Below, one piece after another: positions 50,722-61,879 of a DNA stretch of 64,000 bases; position 1 is the stretch's first letter, and every line of letters starts with the position of its first letter. Position numbers and translations under genes: made by a program. The notes under the pieces are model-generated. The model did no database searches and had not been told where the DNA came from. It was given only the letters and a program-made list of their open reading frames with translations. Location of the stretch: the NCBI GenBank assembly GCA_035772405.1, contig JAYKKM010000226.1, forward strand, positions 1,116,001 to 1,180,000, written 5' to 3'. Source of the DNA: Chrysogorgia sp. JL179-B06. Lineage: Eukaryota > Cnidaria > Anthozoa > Scleralcyonacea > Chrysogorgiidae.

Positions 50722-52674
50722 CCGTATTTTCTGGGCGATTACCCGCACGGCGTATAACTCGCACAGTTACGAAAATGTTACTTTTCGAAAAATAAATCAG
50801 CGTCACACACATACCGTTAATAGTAACCCGCTGAGTTCGAGGATTATACGTAACATGGAACGGTTCTTAATGACTCGTTAAAACAATGTTGTAACGGAAC
50901 AACTTCAAAAAATATATTTTTGATAAAAATCATTCACAAATGACGTGCACGAAATTTTTGTCAAACACAAACTAAAGATAAAATAAAATTACCGGTACAA
51001 GCACAAGATTAACCCTAGCATGCTGAATTTATTATATCTTCAATTCCCTGCTGCTGGATTTCCTGTTGACCATCTCCGCAAATTGACACAATGCATTCGC
51101 AAGCATTTTACCCAGTGATACTCGCATTTTAGAGGCTTATGTGTTATTACATTTTTGTAGAGAATAAAAATATCTACATATTGATGTGTGTATTGTTGCT
51201 GTACCATGTATATTATAGAAATTGACGCAACTATAAGTTCATGAATGCAAAATTTATGTCAGACTATTCGTCACTTTCGTTGCTCTTCACTTTCATCGAA
51301 TACAAAAATCCTTCGAAATCACCTTTATCCGAATTTGAATGCCCGAAGATCTCATGGAAAGTACCAGCTAAAGTTCCGCTATTATCGCGCGCCATTATAC
51401 TGGTATTTTAAAATGTAAATATCACAAAAACTGTCTAAGAAATAGTGCGATTTAAAATAATAAAAATGTCGGCCATTTTGTATAGATTTCAAATGTACCC
51501 GTATGTAAATCACATGCCCCCAACAACCAATCAAAATTCATGAAAAACACAAGCACATGGCGCGGGCGACTCGGAAGGTACTAGATGCCATCGTCCTAAA
51601 CCAGGTGCGCCAACAATCTGTCAGTGTTACATTAAATTTTCGGTCGTTTTCGAGACTCCTAATCCCAAAACAACTTAGATCCTAACCCTAACCCGCCGCC
51701 TAATGGGTTTCTAACCCTAACCCCTCGCCTTAAGTGTCTTCCTAATTGGCAAACCTGGTTTAGGTCGATGACATCTAGTACTTTCCGGGCGACTCAGGTC
51801 GCCATCAGCTGGGTCGTGGCTAGATGGCACCCTTGCAGTTGAGTTTGAGTTCGCAGTTAGTTGAAGACTGCGATTAAGGTTGGAGTGGGGTTAGGGCTTC
51901 GGTTAGGATTAGGGTTAGATTGGGGATTTGGCTTTAGTTTAGATATATGTTTACGTCACGATCCTCAACTGCGAGGGTACCCTCTAGCAACGACCCATCA
52001 GCAGTCAGGGAATAAATACCGCGGGCGACTGTAGTAGCCGTCAGCGTGTTAAGGGGTTAAACATTCGTATAGGAAAGTTTTATTAAGATTACAAGTAGCT
52101 ATTATTGAAACAAATATCAAACTTAACTAAACCACATATCCATAATATTTATATACATATATTTATATACACTAAAATGTCAGTCGTTTAGCAGTACTAA
52201 AATCCGTCAATCTATCACTTTTTAATAGTGACAGATTGACGGATTTGAAAGTGTGCGTGCAAGGTTTCTCCGTCATGGTTATCAACGTCGTCTTCATCAC
52301 TGGAGTTGTCACTTTCGAAATCAACAGGATCACCACTTTAAATCCCTGCCTTTTGAAAACCGTTGATGATCGCCGTTACCGGAACAGAGTTTAACAGAAA
52401 TGTTGCTTCGTATGTGGATGATTTTACATGCAGATTAAAGTAAAAAAACAGTTGGTTATGATCACTGAAGGTGCTTGCATTTTTCCCCATTTGGGATTGT
52501 ATGAATACCTGCAGTCATCTGTTTTTCTACCGTTGTTTAATTGACATTGCTTGAACTAATATTTAGCATGTTTATTTTATAACTTTGATTTAACCACTTT
52601 GTTGTGTCTCAGTCTTAAGAAGTTTTACACCAATTTAAAAAGTTACCCGCGCGGGTAATTGCCCAGAAAATACG
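50722..52674. mobile_element. Non-autonomous DNA element with ~25-bp TIRs and nested foldbacks
   Basis: CGTATTTTCTGGGCGATTAC at 50723 is mirrored by GTAATTGCCCAGAAAATACG ending at 52674. No coding capacity was found in the ~1.95 kb. Inside are two shorter inverted-repeat units: about 51575-51790 (GGTACTAGATGCCATCGTCC against GATGACATCTAGTACTTTCC) and about 51808-52005 (GGTCGTGGCTAGATGGCACC against GTACCCTCTAGCAACGACC), and a short perfect hairpin at 52199-52246. Confidence 0.75.
52199..52246. repeat. Short strong hairpin
   Basis: AAATCCGTCAATCTATCACT pairs with AGTGACAGATTGACGGATTT across a few central bases. Confidence 0.85.
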
Positions 52675-53219
52675 ATGTTGTGTAATGTGGTGTGAATTTG
52701 TGCATGTTAGAAAAGATAAAAGACTGTCCTGGAAGAAGAAAGTTGAATTGTTGCCATGCATGGTATAGTAGATCAGTTTTCAGACTTATTTATTTTATCT
52801 CATGTGCAGAACCTTTTTAGGATGGTTTAGTCTGGCATAGTTTTCATACATTTACTAATCCACACACCCAAAATAATTCATATTGGGGCTATTTCTATAT
52901 GTATTCGCATAACAACCATGGACTAATGGTGAAGAATCTTTATTTCAAGAATCGCACAAAGGACAATGTACACAATTTAATTTTTCATATGTGGATGACT
53001 CAAAAGTTAATTATCACCATGCTGTGAAAATGCATCCACTGGGATGACAATTATTAATCTTTCGTATCGTTTAGATGGGTCTTTATACTTGCCTACCGTT
53101 TAACACCAATTTGGCTACAAAGAATCTTTGTTTGAATTTGCAAGGAGCAAAACACCAGTGATATAATGGCAACCCTCTCATTCAATAAGCATCCAGTCCC
53201 TAAACCTGTACATTTTTAG
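52675..53219. other. Intron, nothing recognised
   Basis: AT-rich intronic DNA ending in the acceptor CATTTTTAG. No repeat or gene seen. Confidence 0.5.
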
Positions 53220-53311
53220 GTGATACCAGAACAGAAAGAAAAGCGGAAATCTGTAAAGAATGAAACATCAAAGGAAGAGTATGACGCTCACTATATGGAA
53301 TGTTATCCTGG
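53220..53311 (+). CDS. IK: RED/IK protein exon
   Basis: Encodes VIPEQKEKRKSVKNETSKEE then YDAHYMECYPG; the YxECYP motif is characteristic of the RED C-terminal region. Phase 0 in, two bases out before GTTGGT. Confidence 0.93.
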
Positions 53312-53508
53312 GTTGGTATTTTATTCTGTTATTCAATATTGAACAGGGGAATGGATGCGATGGCTTCACAGTGAAGGAAAATGGGACTGGAGCCTAATTC
53401 AATGCTAAAAAATAGAAATGTCCCAAGGTCTTTTGTCATATATTGTAGTTTAGCTTTTCAGATTGCTGTATTCGCAATTTCGCACTGGACTATACTGGTA
53501 CCTACACT

Positions 53509-53655
53509 AAGGATTAATGGTGTAGGAAAATTTCGAGTGTTGAAATATATACATTTTAAGACCAAACCGGGACCATTTTTCGCAACTGGTCCCGGTTTGA
53601 TCTTAAAATGTATATATTCCAATCAATCCTTTTTTCCTTCACCATAAATCCTTAG
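53509..53655. mobile_element. MITE copy without tRNA-like core
   Basis: CTAAGGATTAATGGTG ... AATATATACATTTTAAGACC...AAACCGGGACC and its inverse (GGTCCCGGTTTGATCTTAAA ... CCTTCACCATAAATCCTTAG) form an almost continuous palindrome of about 147 bp. Same family as 49815-50096. Confidence 0.85.
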
Positions 53656-53952
53656 TACATGTAGTTTAATCGAGTGAAATGCCCAATATTACTGGTACCT
53701 AGTTCTATTTGAATGCCGAAATGAAACAAATAGAATGCCGAGACAATAATGACTCTTAACAAATGAAACGACTATATCATAATATCGTCTTTATAATAAA
53801 TATGGTGTTTTCTCTTTAGTCACCATTTTAACTGAGGTTGAGCCACATCAAGTCAGAATTATTTTTAGCTTTTGCTCAATTCATTCCATCTAAATAGTTT
53901 GTTTGACATCTTGAAGTTTCTCCTGACTTTGACAAGCTCCTGTAAAAATAAG

Positions 53953-55086
53953 AATCAAAAACACTAAAAAGTTAGTGTTGTCTAAATAGTGAATAGGAGT
54001 GCTGACTTAGGCCCTTCATCGGAGAGTGAGGCCCTATATGTCAGTGAGTGAGGCCTACATCCGAGAGTGTGGCCCTTCATCAGTGAGCGAGGCCCTTCGT
54101 CAGAGAGTGATGCCCTTCATCAGTGAGTGAGGCCCTTCATCAGAGAGTGTGGCCCTATATGTCAGAGAGTGAGGCCCTTCATCAGGGAGTGAGCCCCTTC
54201 ATCAGAGAGTGAGGCCCTATATGTCAGAAAGTGGGGCCCTTCATCAGTGACTGAGGCCCTTCATCAGAGAGTGAGGCCCTTCATCAGAGAGCGAGGTCCT
54301 TCATCAGTGAGTAAGGCCCTTCATCAGTGAGTGAGGCCCTATATGTCAGAGAGTGAGGCCCTTCATCAGTGAGTGAGGCCCATCATCAGTGAGTGAGGCC
54401 CTTCATCAGTGAGTGAGGCCCTTCATCAGGGAGTGAGCCCCTTCATCAGAGAGTGAGGCCCTATATGTCAGAAAGTGGGGCCCTTCATCAGTGAGTGAGA
54501 CCCTTCATCAGAGAGTGAGGCCCTTCATCAGGGAGCGAGGCCCTTCATCAGTGAGTGAGGCCCTTCATCAGAGAGTGAGGCCCTTCATCAGAGAGTGAGG
54601 CCCTTCATCAGTGTGAGGCCCTTTATCAGGGAGTGAGGCCCTTCATCAGTGAGTGAGGCTCTTCATCAGTGAGTGAGGCCCTTCATCAGAGAGCGAGGCC
54701 CTATATGTCAGAGAGTGAGGCCCTTCATCAGTGAGTGAGGCCCTTCATCAGCGAGTGAGGCCCTTCATCAGAGAGTGAGGCCCTTCATCAGTGAGTGAGG
54801 CCCTTCATCAGAGAATGAGGCCCTTCATCAGGGAGTGAGGCCCTTCATCAGGGAGTGAGGCCCTTCATCAGAGAGTGAGGCTCTTCATCAGTGAGTGAGG
54901 CCCTTTATCAGAAAGTGTGGCCCTATGTCAGAGGTGGCCCTATATCAGAGAGTGTGACCCTTCATCAGAGAGGGAGGCCTTATGTCAGAGAGTGAGGCCT
55001 TATGTCAGAGAATACGTCAGAGAATGGATGGCTCTAGCTCTTATTCACTATTTGGGCAGTACACCAACCTTTTAGTGTTTTTGATT
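53953..55086. mobile_element. TIR-bounded element containing a 20-bp minisatellite
   Basis: Ends AATCAAAAACACTAAAAAGT...AAATAGTGAAT (53953) and ATTCACTATTTGGGCAGTAC...TTTTAGTGTTTTTGATT (to 55086) are inverted copies of ~43 bp. Nearly all of the interior is the minisatellite at 54010-55030. The TIR shares CTAAAAGGTTGGTGTACT with the element at 56015-56630. Confidence 0.8.
54010..55030. repeat. 20-bp minisatellite (GAGGCCCTTCATCAGTGAGT)
   Basis: About fifty tandem units of GAGGCCCTTCATCAGTGAGT with variants CAGAGAGT and CAGGGAGT, and a longer variant containing CCCTATATGTCAGAGAGT. Open frames run through parts of it but no start or conserved product is seen. Confidence 0.95.
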
Positions 55087-55153
55087 CAAATTTGTGTGCC
55101 TGCAGCTCAGCACTCTACCTTTATAATTACCCTGCTGTAAAAGTAGTTACCGT

Positions 55154-55645
55154 TAAAGTGTTTATGCAGTGAAAAATTCAGTTGTAAATAAACTATCTTA
55201 CTTGAAAGAACTATATAAATTATAAAGATTGGCGTTTACAACTCTTCCATATCTCACTTTGTTCTTGAGATATTAAGATTTGTTTGATATGTAAATGATC
55301 CTCACTGTGACATCACACTGCATAATAACTTACTGAAAAAACATGTATATCTTTGGGATTATTAAATCAAATCACTCGAAACGTAACTCCGTACGTCTAG
55401 TATCATGGGACATACACATACAGATACACACTTTCATAATTTCAAAGATATACAAGCTTCTTCAATAAGTCATTATGTAGTGTGATGTCACAGTGAGGGC
55501 ATTTACATATCAAACAAATCTTAATATCTGAAGAACAAAGTGAGATATGGAAGAGTTGTAAATGCCAATCTTGACAACCTCTCTAGTTCTTTCAAATAAG
55601 AGAGTTTATTTCAAACTGAATTTTTCACTGCATAAACACTTTAAA
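55154..55645. mobile_element. Foldback (MITE-like) element
   Basis: The arms start TTAAAGTGTTTATGCAGTGA (55154) and end TCACTGCATAAACACTTTAA (55645); inner blocks CTCTTCCATATCTCACTTTG, AAGATTTGTTTGATATGTAA and GTGACATCACACT also recur in mirror order. Centre near 55400. Non-coding. Confidence 0.85.
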
Positions 55646-55712
55646 TAAGCACACAATATCCATGTTTTTTTCTTATTTTGTCTATATCTCTGTATTACTT
55701 GTTCTTGTGTAG

Positions 55713-55776
55713 AGGAATGGATGCTGACTACAATTATGAAAGTGAAGAAGAAGTAGATTATTCAAAAATGGACATG
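55713..55776 (+). CDS. IK: RED/IK protein exon
   Basis: Encodes GMDADYNYESEEEVDYSKMD plus M; the DYSKMD motif is a strongly conserved RED feature. Acceptor GTGTAG, donor ATG|GTAAGA; completes the Gly codon of the previous exon. Confidence 0.95.
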
Positions 55777-56014
55777 GTAAGATGTTCAATTAGTTCTTGA
55801 CTATATCTTACGTAAATATTTCTCAATGTTCTGGTCAGCGTCTGATCTTGTACAAAACAATTTTGCAAAATTTAAAACAACTGCGAGATTGTGAATACTT
55901 GCTATATGTCTTCTTTTCATTCATGTATTTATCATGTTTTAGTAAAACATTCCTGTTTTTTCCAAACTTTGCCATGCTAATTTCAAGCTAATTTAATTTA
56001 TTAATCGCTTTGCC

Positions 56015-56630
56015 ATACTCTAAAAGGTTGGTGTACTCAAAATAGTGTGTAGGTTCATCAGAACCGTGGTGAAACGTAAAGACAATGTTTCTCTCTGATG
56101 AATGGCCTTTGCTCGAAACGTTAGACCTTCCTACGCACTATTTAAAGGTAATGTAGTTCATATGAAAGATCTTACTGACTTTAGTTTATTTCCAAAGTTT
56201 CAGCATTCCTATCAATTTAGTTAAGAAGATATGGGCTAGTTGAAGCTATTGGTTTTGAAAATAGGACGTCATTGAGTTATTTTTATCGGCAGTGGAGTTG
56301 TTTTGATGACGATCACATAGTGATAGCTGTTGTGAATGCCTCTGAATGCTCTTTGGACGAAAATTAGTCGAAAAAACTATTTAGTTCCTCATGCAGGAAA
56401 GTAGAGGAGCATCTTAGGCATAATACGAGATATAATTACTCAGTGACGTCATATTTGAGAAACAAATATGGCGTCGAAATTGGACAAACTCTCCAACTTC
56501 AACTAGCCATATTGATAGGAATGCTGAAACTTTGGAAATAAACTAAAGTCAGTAAGATCTTTCATATGAACTACATTTGTATTTTGGCTGGAGTATCCCT
56601 TTATGTAGTACACCAACTTTTTAGAGTATT
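56015..56630. mobile_element. TIR element with nested long palindrome
   Basis: Outer ends: ATACTCTAAAAGGTTGGTGT (56015) and ACACCAACTTTTTAGAGTAT (to 56629). Inside, ATGTAGTTCATATGAAAGAT...CTTACTGACTTTAGTTTATT...CCAAAGTTTCAGCATTCCTA from 56152 is mirrored to 56574. The left shoulder (56040-56150) is itself a small foldback, AGTGTGTAGG against CCTACGCACT. Confidence 0.8.
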
Positions 56631-57320
56631 TGATTTGTCACTGTCTACGCAGCACGACATGTTTATATCACAGCATTTAGCAAGACGGTGAGAATAATTA
56701 ATAAAAATGTACATGGAGATTACTGACTAATCACTTTAAAATAGTCAAAACGTAAATTGCATTGAAAGACCAGAAATCTGATATCCGTCAGTGCACACAA
56801 ATTCACTTTTAAAAATCTGTAGAGGAATCAACGCTGTCCTTGAAGAATTAATGAAAAATCGCATGCGTGTTTGATTGGAAAAAATCAAATGGATGTTTGA
56901 ATATTCTGGCAAACGCAAGTGTAATTTTTCGTTAATTCTTCAACACAACTGTTATTATCTACTTATTAACCAAGTGCAAGGTCTCGGTACAGGAGTGTAT
57001 TTGGCCGAGGTTTCCATCTGCACAAACTATGTGCAGACCGAGCAAACTGGGATAAGTAGTTTATTACGGTATGTGGCTTTTAGTTGTAATTTTCTTGTTT
57101 GTTTTTAGCACTGTTTTCAACATGTATTGTTGGTATTGTTCAGAATGAAACATTTATCGTGCTTTTGCATAAAGTATTAAAGAAATGCCAAAATTCCAGA
57201 AAATCCGTAATCGCCCACAGGCATTATGCATGGCAAAATCCGGACGATAAATTAAACAATCATATGGCTTAATCCTTTAAAAGTAGCCCTAGCCATATAA
57301 AAATTATTTTTATTATATAT
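56631..57320. other. Intron, nothing clear
   Basis: A 77-residue frame (56875-57108) occurs but resembles no known protein and lacks an exon setting. Otherwise AT-rich intron. Confidence 0.5.
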
Positions 57321-57327
57321 CTTGGCT

Positions 57328-57462
57328 CGTGAGCGGTCTTATAACGCAGCTTTTCTGGAATCTTATTGGTTGCTGAGCGGTCTTATAACGCAGCTTTTCT
57401 GCAATCTGATTGGTTGCTGAGCGGTCTTATAACGCAGCTTTTCTGCAATCTGATTGGTTGCT
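57328..57462. repeat. Three tandem 44-bp repeats
   Basis: GAGCGGTCTTATAACGCAGC followed by TTTTCT...TATTGGTTGCT is repeated three times at 44-bp spacing, the last two nearly identical. Confidence 0.93.
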
Positions 57463-57601
57463 ACAAAAAGACCGGTCATTACAAAACAACTTAAAGGTTT
57501 TAAAAAATTGCGGAAAATAATTGAGGAAATGTGAGAAATTTAAAAGAGCTTATTAACCTCGTTTGATAGATTTTTACGGCAAATTATGTATTCATATGTG
57601 G

Positions 57602-58055
57602 ATTAATGTTTGAGGGGAAATGCAGATCTTTTCATAAACATTTGATTAAATCACCAGCCTGGAATAGCAAACTTCGGAACATTTCAAGTAGTCTTTGTTT
57701 ACCGCAACCGCGTACTAATAATATGAAAAAAAGTTTTATGTACGATGGAGCATACCTTTGGAATTCTATTCCAAAAGAAATTAGAGAAAGCAAATCCCTT
57801 TCTTCCTTTCGAAAGAAAATCGCTACTCACATTGATAACTAATGCAATTATAGATGTACCTGTAAATAGATTACTATACTAGTTAATTAAGTTAGTTCAT
57901 TTAATACTATATATCTTATATACTTTGTAAATAACTTTTAAATTCTATATCTATATATACTCCTTTTGTACACGCCCCTCGTGGAAATCAGCTTCGGTTG
58001 ACGGGGTCAGCGTGTTTAAATAAAGTTTTTCTATCTATCTATCTATCAGTTGAAT
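57602..58055 (+). mobile_element. 5'-truncated LINE 3' end with (TCTA)n tail
   Basis: The frame 57606-57842 encodes FMYDGAYLWNSIPKEIRESK then SLSSFRKKIATHI, the C-terminal signature of CR1/L2-like non-LTR reverse-transcriptase proteins in invertebrates. It is followed by a 3' untranslated part (ACGGGGTCAGCGTG, AATAAAG) and a TCTATCTATCTATCTATC tail. Only the last few hundred bases of the element remain. Confidence 0.8.
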
Positions 58056-58219
58056 TCACAAAATTATCATCATATAACACTGTCCCCCAGCCCCAAACTT
58101 TGACTGCATTAAATACCGGTACATCTAAGCAGGCTTAGGGTTTGACACCCAAAATTTTTAAAACCATATCATTCTGGCAAAAATAGACATGGACTGTGAA
58201 ATGAGATAAAAGTAAACAA

Positions 58220-60400
58220 GTACTTTTAAGCGTGTTAAAGGCCAGGCGTAAGCCAGTACAGATCACAGGCATAGATGAGGTTGCGTTTATAGAACAATTA
58301 AACGATTTCTACTTAACCCAGCTCAGCTTACCGACAAGAGGTGATCATATATTAGATCTAGTTATCAGCAGCGTGTCAAACCAGGTAGGAAATATCACAA
58401 TTCTTTTCCCGGCACAAAGTGGCTTATTTACTCATCATACTTTGATTGTTTTCCATCTAAAAGCCTCCATAAAAGCAACTACGAAGCTAGTGAGGAGCGT
58501 CAGTCTTCATGCAACTGCCGTGAATTGAAAGAGCTTTTAACCCCCTCTTCCGTCTCCAACTCCAGACCGCGTTCTGTCCGATATCTATAAATACACTTCT
58601 AGCTCTCGATACTAACAAGGTCACCGGACCCGATGACATCCCTCCTCGACTTCTCAAAGAGACTGCCCGACAAATTGACTCACCGAGCTCTTCAATAGAT
58701 CACTCAGCTGTAGTGTGGTGAACCTGATGACTGGAAGCTTGCGAACATTGTGCCTGTGCATATGAAAGGGAAAAGCGTTATGTTGAAAACTATCGGATCA
58801 TCTCCCGCCTCTCTGTAATATCCAAAGTCATTAAGCGCTGTGTGCTCAAAAATGCACGAGATCACTTGCTAGAATTAGTCTGTTCCCAACACGCGGCTTC
58901 ACCCCGGGGAAAGCTTGTACAACTCGACTAGTAGCGGTGCATGATTACATTAGGTCCTTGCTGGATGCTGGCAAGCAAACTGATGTTATCTATATGGGCG
59001 TGTCCAAAGCTTTTGATAAGGTAAATCACGAAACCCTTATTAATAAGCTAAATAACTGCTTCATCCTACTTGCTGAACCGTAGGCAACGCGTTACTGTGC
59101 TAGGTGCCACATCCTCTGAAAAACCTGTATTGTCAGGAGTGTCACAAGTTTCTATATTAAATGACCTGCCAAATGATAAATGACCTGCCAAATGCAGTAA
59201 AGCATTCCAAAGGTTTCCTCCTTCGCAGACGATACAATGTGCATCAACTTCACCTCGGATGCTGCCTTGCTTCAGAAGGACCTGAGTAGTCTAGACAACT
59301 GGTCAACTGCTTCTTTAATCAAGACCAAGTACAAGCGAATTACCAGGAAAGTGAACCCTACCGAATACTATTACGAGATTAAGAACAAGACTGTGGAAGT
59401 TACATTGGAGGAGAAGGACCTAGGCATATGGGTTACTGGTGCGCTAACCTGGTCGAAACACACGTTCGACCGTTGTGTTAAGGCTAACATGTTGCGTGGC
59501 TTTTTGCGCAGATCAGCCTCTGAGATCAAAGATCAAAAGACCCGGCACTGGTCTACGCCACCCAAGTCTGGTCCCCGCAGTTGAGCTTAATCAGAGGGAC
59601 AGAACGCATTTAACGCCGAGCTTCGAAATTTATCCTCAATCTGTCATTCATATGCGCAGAATCCTACTTTGTCGGTATCCCGTTACGAGTCTCTTCTTGA
59701 CTTGACTTTTTTCTTTTTAACTCTTTCCCTACGGGCGCAGTTAATATGGGTCGTTGATGACCCGCAAAGTCGTCAATCGAAAAACACGGCACACGGTAAC
59801 GCAAGATTAAAAATTGAAATTCGACAAGCGCCAGGAACATGAAATCCAGGAACATGAAATCCACGCACACGCCAAGTTTGATTTGATTTCATAAACAACT
59901 CTGCGATTGGTGGCATTTTGAGTTTTCAAGATGCTATGCGGGCGTGCAAGATGGCCTTTTCTGGAAAAATGTAAATTTTTCAACCTGATTTATGATAATT
60001 AATGCTAATTTATATTAACATAATGTGTTTTGTTCGGGAAATTTAAAAGAACAAGTAAAAGCCGGTTTATTGGGCTTCCAGAAAATGTATAGCTTTCGCA
60101 ACAGTTATGGTTATTTCAAGAGATATCAATAGAACAACGTGGTCGTTCAATTTTTGATGTTTTTCAGCCGTAGGGAAAGAGTTAAGGCCATAAACGGTAT
60201 TGTAACTATACCGAACGATATCTTACCGGCCCGTTCTATTCCCTCATGGCCCACTCGATCTGCAAATACCAATATAATTTCGTTCTGCCCTCCGAAATGT
60301 AAGACAGCCGCCTACCAACGCTCTTTTTATTAGAACAACTAGAATCTGGAACTCTCTCCCTGAACACTTAAGCAATTACTGTGGGCCTGTAAGTTAAAGT
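58220..60400 (+). pseudogene. Decayed non-LTR retrotransposon (reverse transcriptase remnants)
   Basis: Pieces in several frames look like endonuclease/reverse transcriptase: LPTRGDHILDLVISSVSNQV near 58330 (endonuclease end), KVTGPDDIPPRLLKE near 58620, and the RT box remnant SFADDT near 59225, followed by GIWVTGALTWSKHTFDRCVK and KANMLRGFLRRS. Numerous stops and frameshifts are present. A TTAA-flanked MITE (59721-60181) interrupts it. No longer coding. Confidence 0.78.
59717..60185. mobile_element. TTAA-flanked MITE
   Basis: TTAA at 59717-59720 and 60182-60185 flank a 461-bp sequence with TIRs CTCTTTCCCTACGG (59721) and CCGTAGGGAAAGAG (ending 60181). TTAA duplication fits the piggyBac or Kolobok superfamilies. 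It lies inside the decayed LINE, so it is younger. No coding capacity. Confidence 0.88.
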
Positions 60401-60823
60401 TAGTAAGAAATTACAGAGAAAAAATACATAAACTAGTAACAGCATGAAAAGGGGTGGATTAGCCTGCACGATGTGTTGCACTTTAGGCAAACAGTTTTCC
60501 TAAGAGTTCTAGGGTGTAAACTGTGTCCCCACCACCTACATTTTCGCATTGTTTATGTATTATTTTGTTAATTGTATTGTGTATGTTTTATCAGGCGAAG
60601 CTAAATAAAAAAATAAACAAAAAAGGCAAAATGAGTGCTGTACACATTGTGATATTTGACATTTATAAAATATCCGGACATGCATTGCTTAATGCTTATG
60701 CCCGTGCCAGAGTGCCCTGACATAAAGGGCATTCAGGAGACTTATTCACCAAACCAGGAACCAGGTTAATATCAATTTCTCTTTGTATATTGTTAGCTAA
60801 AGTTACTTATCTCATTTGAATAG
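60401..60823. other. Intron, nothing recognised
   Basis: Ordinary AT-rich intron ending CTCATTTGAATAG. Confidence 0.5.
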
Positions 60824-60912
60824 GGAAATAAAAAAGGTCCTATAAAGAGGTGGGATTTTGAAACTGAGGAAGAGTACAATCTTTATATGGAACGCAGAGA
60901 AGCCTTACCAAA
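60824..60912 (+). CDS. IK: RED/IK protein exon
   Basis: Encodes GNKKGPIKRWDFETEEEYNL then YMERREALP; KKGP...RWDF.TEEEY is a RED hallmark. Phase 0 in, two bases out (AAA|GTAAAA). Confidence 0.95.
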
Positions 60913-61094
60913 GTAAAATATTGCCATATACATTATTTAACATCTTGCAAGTAATAGCTATTATCACATGCCAAATGTACATTGTAAAATTTATTTGGTT
61001 TTTTTTTTAATTACAGTCGATAGACTGGGTTTTTTATCATTAAAATATTGACATGCATAAACTTATTTTAAAGTTATTATTTAGATTTTACTTT

Positions 61095-61740
61095 ATCATA
61101 AGGATGTTTGGATGTATTACATTGCTAGACAACTGGTTGCTAAGGACAGGTCATTAAACACCCAATATACTTTGTGAGTGGACAATAAATTCAAGGTATA
61201 ACCAAGATATTTTATGTGTGGAATTAATTTGATGACGTCATCGATAAACACAAAAACTATAATTTCCATCATTTTTGACATTATGCTACATTTGTGAGTT
61301 ATCATGTAAAATTAAATTACTTCCTACAAAAAGTCTGGATTTGTTGATAAATTAAATAAAAATGAAGTTACCAATATTTTATTGTGTTTATTCACGTTAA
61401 AAATTCTATATACTAAAATTCGATATACTAAGGCTAGTTTTTAAAAATTCTTAAAATCCTTACATAATTTTTTGAAGATAGCAGTCCAGATTCTAATTGC
61501 ATGTGAAAAATTTATTTTACTTAAAAACTTTCGAAGATTATAGAAATATTTGGTGACGTCATGATGATGTCATCATATGACATTACCAAACGAAAGAGTT
61601 TTGCCAACATATACCACATTTTAAATTGTCTTGCTGGGTTCTTAAATCTATGGCAAATTTGTTAATTCTGTGCTTCCTTAGCAACGGATATAAGTCTGCA
61701 AATCTAAATACGTCCAAACACCGTACCCTTAAGTACATGT
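61095..61740. repeat. Weak long inverted repeat
   Basis: Blocks such as GATGTTTGGATGTATTACAT / TTGCTAAGGA on the left and TCCTTAGCAA / ATACGTCCAAACACC on the right are mirrored with many mismatches; TGACGTCATCG and ATGACGTCA-like words lie inside both arms. Possibly an old foldback element. Confidence 0.4.
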
Positions 61741-61770
61741 AATTGATATTGTCCAATCTTTTCAATGTAG

Positions 61771-61879
61771 GGCTGCTTTTCAATTTGGAATTAAAATGAA
61801 TGAAGGGAGAAAAACACGAAGAACTGGGCCAAAAGATGAAAAGGCAAAGTTAGACAGAGATTGGAATAAAATTAGCCAG
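61771..61879 (+). CDS. IK: RED/IK protein exon
   Basis: Encodes AAFQFGIKMNEGRKTRRTGP then KDEKAKLDRDWNKISQ, the conserved RED C-terminal block (FGIKM, GRKTRR, LDR.W.KI). The first base completes the Lys codon; donor CAG|GTAAAC. Confidence 0.96.

Noticed and set aside
51676..51726. Interstitial telomere (CCCTAACCC words)
   Set aside because: Only a few non-tandem CTAACCC words, no array; part of nested repeat DNA.
57606..57842. 78-residue frame as a RED exon or host gene
   Set aside because: It is the C-terminal signature of a CR1/L2-like LINE with its 3' tail, and does not fit the RED exon phases.
58232..58528. 98-residue frame as an independent gene
   Set aside because: Its sequence is an endonuclease-end fragment of a decayed LINE, followed by further broken reverse-transcriptase pieces.
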